Shown: in pieces, positions 6,646 to 11,290 of the stretch
How positions within the stretch are numbered: position 1 is the stretch's first letter
How the letters are laid out: each line of letters starts with the position of its first letter
Assembly (NCBI GenBank): GCA_946007445.1
Contig: CAMGAL010000039.1
Span: 1 to 11,290 of the forward strand
Direction: 5' to 3'
From: an uncultured Mediterranea sp.
GTDB lineage: Bacteria > Bacteroidota > Bacteroidia > Bacteroidales > Bacteroidaceae
Length of the DNA stretch: 11,290 bases
Made by a program: the position numbers and the translations under genes
Notes under the pieces: model-generated
Seen by the model: the letters and a program-made list of their open reading frames with translations, nothing else
Databases searched by the model: none
What the model was told of the DNA's origin: nothing

Positions 6646-8685
6646 TTAGCTTTTTTCTTTCAGCAGCTCTTCGAGCCGTAGTACCTCGTCGCGGTATTGG
6701 GCGGCTTGAATGAACTCCAGTTTCTTGGCAGCCTCTTGCATGAGCTTGCGCGTGCGGTTGATGCTCTTCTGCAGCTGCTCGCGGCTCATGTACTGCACGA
6801 TGGGGTCGGCGGCGGTGGTCAGCGTGGCATCCGGCTCGGTGTAGGGGCGCGGAGCGGCTGGGGTGGCCGCCTTGTCTGCCGCCTCGCCGGAGGCGAATAC
6901 CTGCAGGTTCTTGGCCTTCTTGATCTGCTGCGGGGTGATGCCATGCTCCTCGTTGTAGCGCAGCTGCTTCTCGCGGCGGCGGTTGGTCTCGTCGATGGTG
7001 AGCTGCATACTCTCGGTGATGTGGTCGGCATACATGATGACCAGTCCGTTGACGTTGCGGGCGGCGCGTCCGGCCGTCTGTGTCAGCGAGCGGTGAGAGC
7101 GCAGGAATCCCTCCTTGTCGGCGTCGAGGATGGCCACCAAGGAGACCTCGGGCAGGTCCAGTCCCTCGCGCAGGAGGTTGACGCCGATGAGGACATCGTA
7201 CACCCCCTCTCGCAGGTCGCTCATGATCTTCACCCGCTCCAGGGTGTCCACGTCGCTGTGGATGTAGTTGCACGACACGCCGTTGTTCAGCAGATACTCG
7301 GTCAGCTCTTCTGCCATGCGCTTGGTCAGGGTGGTGACCAGGGTGCGCTCCTGCTGCTCGATGCGCCGCTGTATCTCCTCCATGAGGTCGTCTATCTGGT
7401 TGAGGCTGGGGCGCACCTCGATGCGGGGGTCGAGCAGGCCGGTGGGGCGGATGACCTGCTCCACCACGATGCCTTCCGACTTGATGAGCTCATACTCCGC
7501 CGGTGTGGCACTGACGTATATGACCTGACGGGCCATCTCCTCGAACTCCTCGAACTTGAGCGGACGGTTGTCCATGGCGGCGGGCAGGCGGAAGCCGTAC
7601 TCCACCAGATTGACCTTGCGGGCACGGTCGCCGCCATACATGGCCCGTATCTGCGGCACGCTGACGTGGCTCTCGTCGATGACGATCAGGAAGTCGTCGG
7701 GGAAGAAGTCCAGCAGGCAGTAAGGGCGGGTGCCGGCCGGGCGGCCGTCGAAGTAGCGGGAGTAGTTCTCGATGCCGGAGCAGTGGCCCAACTCGCGTAT
7801 CATCTCCATGTCGTAGGTGACGCGCTCGTAGAGGCGCTTGGCCTCCAGGGGGCGGCCTTCGTCCTCGAAGTGCTGCACCTGCCGGGTGAGGTCGTCCTCT
7901 ATCTGATGGATGGCTCGCTGCACCCCCTCCTTGCTGGTCATGAAGAGGTTGGCGGGATAGATCTTGTAGTCGTCGAAGCGTCCCAGGGTGACATTGCTCA
8001 CGGGGTCCACCTCCTCGATGCTGTCCACTTCGTCGCCCCAGAAGCAGATGCGCAGCAGGTGGTCGGCATAGGCCAGGTAGATGTCCACCGTGTCGCCCTT
8101 GACGCGGAAGTTGCCCCGGTTGAGGTCGATGTCGTTGCGCACATAGAGGCTCTCTACCAGCCGGCGGAGGAAGACGTTGCGGCTGAACGTCTTGCCCTGC
8201 TGCACCTCGATGACGTTGTTGTAGAAGTCGGCCGGATTGCCCATGCCGTAGATGCAGGAGACGGACGACACCACCACCACATCCTTGCGCCCCGACAGCA
8301 GCGACGAGGTGGCGGCCAGCCGCAGGCGGTCTATCTCGTCGTTGATGGCTAGGTCTTTCTCGATGTAGGTGTCCGTAGAGGGCAGGTAGGCTTCGGGCTG
8401 GTAGTAGTCGTAGTAGGAGACGTAGTACTCCACGGCGTTGTGGGGGAAGAAGGCTTTGAACTCGCTGTACAGTTGGGCAGCCAGTGTCTTGTTGTGGCTG
8501 AGCACCAGCGTCGGCTTGTTGATGCGGGCAATGACATTGGCGATGGTGAAGGTCTTTCCCGAGCCGGTGACACCCAGCAGGGTCTGGGCCGGTATGCCTT
8601 GACGAACCCCTTCGGTGAGTTGGGCGATGGCTTCCGGTTGGTCGCCGGTAGGCTGGTAGGCAGATGTGAGTTCAAATTGGTTCAT
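6646..8685 (-). CDS. uvrB: Excinuclease ABC subunit UvrB
   Basis: A 679-residue DNA-damage-verifying helicase of the UvrABC nucleotide excision repair system. It receives damaged DNA from UvrA and recruits UvrC for incision. The ATG at 8685 gives the usual beginning [17 protein letters not shown]; an upstream TTG at 8709 would add eight unlikely residues. Walker A is GVTGSGKT (38-45). The beta-hairpin region with [10 protein letters not shown] is at 91-100. The Walker B/DExH motif is DESH (337-340), and the last helicase motif is QTAGRAARN (536-544). The C-terminal UVR domain that contacts UvrC covers about 644-679 ([20 protein letters not shown]). An Ala/Pro-rich linker (about 600-625) precedes it. 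All key motifs are intact. No clear promoter was recognised upstream. Confidence 0.98.
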   Translation of the reverse strand: MNQFELTSAYQPTGDQPEAIAQLTEGVRQGIPAQTLLGVTGSGKTFTIANVIARINKPTLVLSHNKTLAAQLYSEFKAFFPHNAVEYYVSYYDYYQPEAYLPSTDTYIEKDLAINDEIDRLRLAATSSLLSGRKDVVVVSSVSCIYGMGNPADFYNNVIEVQQGKTFSRNVFLRRLVESLYVRNDIDLNRGNFRVKGDTVDIYLAYADHLLRICFWGDEVDSIEEVDPVSNVTLGRFDDYKIYPANLFMTSKEGVQRAIHQIEDDLTRQVQHFEDEGRPLEAKRLYERVTYDMEMIRELGHCSGIENYSRYFDGRPAGTRPYCLLDFFPDDFLIVIDESHVSVPQIRAMYGGDRARKVNLVEYGFRLPAAMDNRPLKFEEFEEMARQVIYVSATPAEYELIKSEGIVVEQVIRPTGLLDPRIEVRPSLNQIDDLMEEIQRRIEQQERTLVTTLTKRMAEELTEYLLNNGVSCNYIHSDVDTLERVKIMSDLREGVYDVLIGVNLLREGLDLPEVSLVAILDADKEGFLRSHRSLTQTAGRAARNVNGLVIMYADHITESMQLTIDETNRRREKQLRYNEEHGITPQQIKKAKNLQVFASGEAADKAATPAAPRPYTEPDATLTTAADPIVQYMSREQLQKSINRTRKLMQEAAKKLEFIQAAQYRDEVLRLEELLKEKS

Positions 8686-8791
8686 GTCTCTTCGATTTTG
8701 GGGCGACAATATTCGGAATAATCTTCGATATAAGCAAGCGTTTCTCTAAAAAATCTGCCTCTATCTCCGCGCTATGCCGACTCATGCCTAA

Positions 8792-8971
8792 GATATAGGT
8801 AAAGATAAATATAAATTACCATGGCGATCTGATTTTGAGGTGTGTTCCCTTCTTCCCGATGCCATCTTCCGTTCGGACGACTCTCTCCACACGTGGCTGA
8901 GCCGGCGTGTCGTGGATGCTAACTATAATTTGAATAATAAACCTATTAAATGCAAAAAAGGAGGGCTATAG
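8792..8971 (+). pseudogene. Possible 3' remnant of an unidentified gene
   Basis: One plus-strand frame stays open for 59 codons between a TAA at 8789-8791 and a TAG at 8969-8971. It contains no ATG; GTG at 8840 would give 43 residues. From about 8831 the third positions are mostly G or C, as in the real genes nearby. The peptide looks protein-like: LLPDAIFRSDDSLHTWLS, followed by RRVVDANYNLN and a basic tail. I do not recognise the family. It may be the decayed end of a lost gene, a short GTG-started gene, or chance. It ends exactly where the bamD promoter begins. Confidence 0.25.
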
Positions 8972-9002
8972 TTGCGTAATTCAATGCGATGTCCTATCTT
9001 TG
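8972..9002 (+). promoter_or_regulatory. Bacteroidetes-type promoter for the bamD operon
   Basis: TTG (8972-8974) and TATCTTTG (8995-9002) are separated by 20 bp, matching the primary-sigma promoter of Bacteroidetes (TTG near -33, TAnnTTTG near -7). Transcription would start near 9008-9010, about 20 nt before the bamD ATG. This also argues against the in-frame ATG at 8989, which would lie upstream of the transcript start. Confidence 0.75.
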
Positions 9003-9027
9003 CACATTATTTCAGAAGAATAGCGAA

Positions 9028-9828
9028 ATGATGAAAAATATAGTATGGCTCTTGCTGGCTCTGGTAGCCTTCTCCTCGTGTGGAGAGTACAACAAGCTGT
9101 TGAAGAGCACCGATTACGAATACAAGTATGAAGCGGCCAAAAACTACTTTGCCAAGGGGCAATACAGCCGCTCCATCACCCTGCTCAACGAGCTGATAGC
9201 CATTCTGAAAGGTACTGACAAGGCCGAAGAGTCGCTCTACATGCTGGGCATGAGCTACTACAACACCAAGGACTATCAGATGGCTGCGCAGACGTTCATC
9301 CAGTACGGCAACGTCTATCCGCGTGGCATCTATGCCGAACTGGCGCGCTTCCATGCCGGCAAGGCGCTCTGTCTGGACACGCCGGAGCCTCGCCTCGACC
9401 AGTCGGGCACCTACGATGCCATCCAGCAGCTGCAGATGTTCATGGAGTACTTCCCAAACAGCTCCAAGAAGAACGAAGCCCAGGAGATGATCTTCGCCCT
9501 GCAGGACAAGCTGGTGATGAAGGAGTATCTGTCGGCCAAGCTCTACTACAACCTGGGCAACTACATGGGCAACAACTACCTATCCTGCGTCATCACCGCA
9601 CAGAATGCGCTGAAGGAGTATCCCTATACCAACATGCGCGAAGACCTCTCCATCCTGATTCTGAAGGCCAAGTATGAAATGGCTCTCAACAGTATCGAGG
9701 AGAAGCGCCTGGAGCGCTATCGCGAGACGGTGGACGAATACTATGCCTTCAAGAACGAGTTCCCCGAGAGCAAGTTCCTCAAGGAGGCCGAACGCATCTT
9801 CAACGAGTCGCAGAAGGTGCTTCAATAA
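9028..9828 (+). CDS. bamD: Outer-membrane assembly lipoprotein BamD (YfiO family)
   Basis: A 266-residue lipoprotein of the BAM complex, which inserts beta-barrel proteins into the outer membrane with BamA. The N-terminus MMKNIVWLLLALVAFSSC has a signal peptide ending in a lipobox, with Cys18 as the lipidated residue. Tetratricopeptide-like helix pairs follow: YEAAKNYFAKGQYSRSITLL, then EESLYMLGMSYYNTKDYQMA, then the AIQQLQMFMEYFPNS repeat. A C-terminal helix region ends in FPESKFLKEAERIFNES. An ATG at 8989 is rejected because it is upstream of the predicted transcription start and spoils the signal peptide; starting at 9031 instead would remove only one Met. It heads an operon with the omega-like and DUF4293 genes, 40 bp and then a 1-nt overlap apart. 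Confidence 0.93.
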   Translation: MMKNIVWLLLALVAFSSCGEYNKLLKSTDYEYKYEAAKNYFAKGQYSRSITLLNELIAILKGTDKAEESLYMLGMSYYNTKDYQMAAQTFIQYGNVYPRGIYAELARFHAGKALCLDTPEPRLDQSGTYDAIQQLQMFMEYFPNSSKKNEAQEMIFALQDKLVMKEYLSAKLYYNLGNYMGNNYLSCVITAQNALKEYPYTNMREDLSILILKAKYEMALNSIEEKRLERYRETVDEYYAFKNEFPESKFLKEAERIFNESQKVLQ

Positions 9829-9868
9829 CCGGAAAAAGAAAAATTTATAGATAAACTGATAGAATAAT

Positions 9869-10204
9869 ATGGATTACAGAAAGACGAATGCTCCTACCAC
9901 CACGGTGACCCGCGACATGATGGAGCTGTGTGAAGACACCGGCAATGTGTACGAAACCGTAGCTATCATTGCCAAACGTGCCAATCAGATCAGTGTGGAA
10001 ATCAAGAACGATCTTTCGAAGAAACTGGCCGAGTTCGCTTCTTACAACGATAACCTGGAGGAGGTGTTCGAAAACCGGGAACAGATTGAAATCTCGCGCT
10101 ACTATGAGAAGCTGCCCAAGCCTACCCTCATAGCCACGCAAGAGTATATCGAAGGCAAAGTGTATTACCGTAACCCTGCCAAGGAGAAGGAGAAACTGCA
10201 GTAA
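9869..10204 (+). CDS. rpoZ: RNA polymerase omega / Rpb6-like subunit, Bacteroidetes type
   Basis: A 111-residue cytoplasmic protein that I recognise as the Bacteroidetes form annotated as RNA polymerase omega (Rpb6-like). In other bacteria omega helps fold and hold the beta-prime subunit. The segment TGNVYETVAIIAKRANQIS (about residues 27-45) is the Rpb6/omega-like core, where the AKRA-x-Q pattern is conserved. The C-terminal half (IEISRYYEKLPKPTLIATQEYIEGKVYYRNP) is typical of the Bacteroidetes version and is not found in E. coli omega. The leader is A/T-rich without a Shine-Dalgarno sequence, as is usual in this group. Its stop TAA shares one base with the ATG of the next gene. The assignment as a true omega subunit rests on family resemblance. 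Confidence 0.85.
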   Translation: MDYRKTNAPTTTVTRDMMELCEDTGNVYETVAIIAKRANQISVEIKNDLSKKLAEFASYNDNLEEVFENREQIEISRYYEKLPKPTLIATQEYIEGKVYYRNPAKEKEKLQ

Positions 10205-10662
10205 TGATACAGCGCATCCAATCCGTTTACTTGCTGTTGGTGGCCATCCTCTCAGGGGTGGCCTTGTGCTTGCCTTTGGGCCATTTCCACGCCGCTGCCA
10301 ACGGTCTTGAAGAGGCCACATTCCGTGCGTTGGGTGTATCTGCGGTCGATGGTTCGGGCCAGTCTACGTGGGGGCTGTTCTGCATCTTGCTGCTCAGTGC
10401 CATCGTCTCCTTCGTCACCATCTTCCTCTTCCGCAACCGCATGTTGCAAGTCCGCATGGTCATATTCAGCTCGTTGCTCATCGTGGGATTCTACATCGTG
10501 TTCGGCCTGTTCCTCTATGTGCTGTCCAATCAGTACACGCACGGATTCAGTGTTGCCGTGCCGCTCTGCCTGCCGATGGTGTGCCTCATCCTCCACTATC
10601 TGGCATTCCGTGCCATCTATCGCGATGAGGTGATGGTGCGTGCCGCCGACCGCTTGCGATAA
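10204..10662 (+). CDS. DUF4293 family four-helix membrane protein
   Basis: A 152-residue inner-membrane protein of unknown function, of the DUF4293 family found in Bacteroidetes. Four hydrophobic segments are visible: about residues 7-25 (VYLLLVAILSGVALCLPLG), 56-76 (TWGLFCILLLSAIVSFVTIFL), 83-107 (MVIFSSLLIVGFYIVFGLFLYVL) and 115-138 (FSVAVPLCLPMVCLILHYLAF). A loop of about 30 residues separates the first two. The tail YRDEVMVRAADRLR is basic and typical of the family, so it is probably cytoplasmic. The ATG overlaps the last base of the rpoZ stop (TAATG), which implies coupled translation. Its operon with BamD hints at an envelope role, but nothing in the sequence fixes one. Confidence 0.85.
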   Translation: MIQRIQSVYLLLVAILSGVALCLPLGHFHAAANGLEEATFRALGVSAVDGSGQSTWGLFCILLLSAIVSFVTIFLFRNRMLQVRMVIFSSLLIVGFYIVFGLFLYVLSNQYTHGFSVAVPLCLPMVCLILHYLAFRAIYRDEVMVRAADRLR

Positions 10663-10669
10663 CTCCTCG

Positions 10670-10700
10670 GACGTTGGCTCGTCCATCTTATGCCAACGTC
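10670..10700. terminator. Inverted repeat between convergent DUF4293 and ispE genes
   Basis: GACGTTGGC (10670-10678) and GCCAACGTC (10692-10700) form a perfect 9-bp stem with a 13-nt loop. The right arm lies in the last codons of ispE, and the loop contains its stop codon. The position between two convergent ends suggests a shared terminator. No U-tract follows on either strand, so intrinsic termination is uncertain. Confidence 0.4.
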
Positions 10701-11278
10701 ATCTTGCTTTGGAAACATCCCTCTCCAAAGTCTGCTTCAGGCAGCTCTGCCTCGGGTGCAAACAGCCCGTAGACGGAGCTGCCTGAACCGCTCATGGAGG
10801 CATAGAGAGCCCCCAAGTCGTAGAGCTTCTGCTTGATGGCTGCAATGGTGGGGAACTGCGGGAAGACGCTCTCCTCGAAGTCGTTGCTCATCGCCTCGCG
10901 CCACTCGCTGAGGGGGAGGCGGCAGACGTCGCGGAGAGATAGTTCGGGACGGCGGGGACGGATGCGGGCAAAGGCATCGCGTGTGGAGACGAAGACGGGA
11001 GGCTTCACCAACCAGAGCTGCAGGCCGGCCAAGGAGAGTGGGACGGGCGAGAACAGGTTGCCGATGCCTTCGGCAAACGTGGGTCGGTTGCGCACGAAGA
11101 AGGCGCAGTCGGCTCCCAGTCGGGAGGCCAGCTCCTCCAGCTTGTCATCGCTGAGGTTCAGATGAAGCAGGCGGTTGAGCATCGTCAGCGTGAAGGCGCA
11201 GTCCGATGAACCTCCGCCCAGTCCGGCGCCGTGGGGTGTGCGCTTCTGCTGGTGGATGTGCCCCGCCGGGAGGCCGAC
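10688..11278 (-). CDS. ispE: 4-diphosphocytidyl-2-C-methyl-D-erythritol kinase, 5' part missing or broken
   Basis: The C-terminal two-thirds of a GHMP-family kinase that phosphorylates CDP-methylerythritol in the MEP pathway of isoprenoid synthesis. The ATP-binding loop GAGLGGGSSD is encoded just upstream of the first in-frame ATG (11182), so that ATG is not the real start. RLGADCAFFVRN contains the catalytic Asp of the family. FAEGIGNLFSPVPL follows, and the GHMP C-terminal motif is SMSGSGSSVYGLF. The frame is open back to 11278, but a TAA occupies 11279-11281, where the protein family continues further N-terminally. The N-terminal part with the catalytic Lys lies beyond the right edge. The stop may be a real lesion or an error near a sequence end. 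The gene converges on the bamD operon. Confidence 0.88.
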   Translation of the reverse strand, partial: VGLPAGHIHQQKRTPHGAGLGGGSSDCAFTLTMLNRLLHLNLSDDKLEELASRLGADCAFFVRNRPTFAEGIGNLFSPVPLSLAGLQLWLVKPPVFVSTRDAFARIRPRRPELSLRDVCRLPLSEWREAMSNDFEESVFPQFPTIAAIKQKLYDLGALYASMSGSGSSVYGLFAPEAELPEADFGEGCFQSKMTLA

Positions 11279-11290
11279 TTATGCGGCGCG

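Larger units (their letters stand above)
8686..9027. other. Intergenic region between divergent uvrB and bamD
   Basis: These 342 bases separate the two divergent starts. The uvrB-proximal part (8686-8791) is A/T-rich, and I recognise no convincing promoter for uvrB in it. The middle (8792-8971) is a stop-free, G/C-rich stretch, described separately as a possible remnant. The bamD promoter occupies 8972-9002. No tRNA-like fold, riboswitch motif or repeat array was recognised. Confidence 0.7.

Noticed and set aside
6697..8352. A 551-codon open frame on the plus strand, opposite uvrB
   Set aside because: It lies fully inside uvrB on the opposite strand. Its His/Val/Leu/Asp-rich, low-complexity composition is the usual shadow of a G/C-rich gene, and no family is recognisable.
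8989..9027. Upstream ATG for bamD
   Set aside because: It precedes the predicted transcription start and contains the -7 box; the ATG at 9028 gives a proper lipoprotein signal.

Overview
The window looks like chromosome of a Bacteroides-type bacterium (order Bacteroidales). The signs are genes that start without a consistent Shine-Dalgarno sequence, a Bacteroidetes-type promoter (TTG, 20 bp, TAnnTTTG) in front of bamD, a PorT-type outer-membrane barrel, separate PyrB and PyrI subunits, a Bacteroidetes-style short omega-like protein, and a DUF4293 membrane protein. Most genes are G/C-rich at third codon positions. The type I restriction gene at the left edge is visibly more A/T-rich and is probably accessory DNA. 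Nine genes are intact and two are cut by the window edges.

Left edge (1-1160): the 3' third of hsdR, the type I restriction motor subunit, reads rightward. A perfect GC-rich hairpin (1104-1131) separates it from the convergent leftward genes.

Centre (1160-8685, all minus strand, described in transcription order): uvrB (nucleotide excision repair), then pyrB and pyrI (aspartate transcarbamoylase), a flavin reductase-like protein, a small PorT-like outer-membrane barrel and a secreted GH2 beta-galactosidase. pyrI, the flavin reductase gene and the barrel gene are joined by a 4-nt overlap and a 2-nt gap, so they are almost certainly co-transcribed and probably translationally coupled. A candidate promoter with an overlapping palindrome lies just before pyrB. 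A small A/T-rich hairpin lies between the barrel gene and the beta-galactosidase gene, so it is uncertain whether the glycosidase belongs to the operon.

Right part (8686-11290): a roughly 340-bp gap holds the uvrB/bamD divergent upstream region. It contains an ATG-less, coding-like open stretch that may be a gene remnant. Then comes a rightward operon of bamD (outer-membrane protein assembly lipoprotein), an omega/Rpb6-like RNA polymerase subunit and a DUF4293 four-helix membrane protein. The last gene, ispE (isoprenoid MEP pathway), converges on this operon from the right edge. It is cut by the window and carries an apparent in-frame stop 10-12 bases from the end.

Most of the window is ordinary housekeeping DNA. 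I see no CRISPR array, rRNA, tRNA, insertion sequence or clearly new defence system. The points most worth a second look are the pyrBI-flavin reductase-PorT coupling, the hairpin repeat next to hsdR, the possible gene remnant before bamD, and the ispE lesion.
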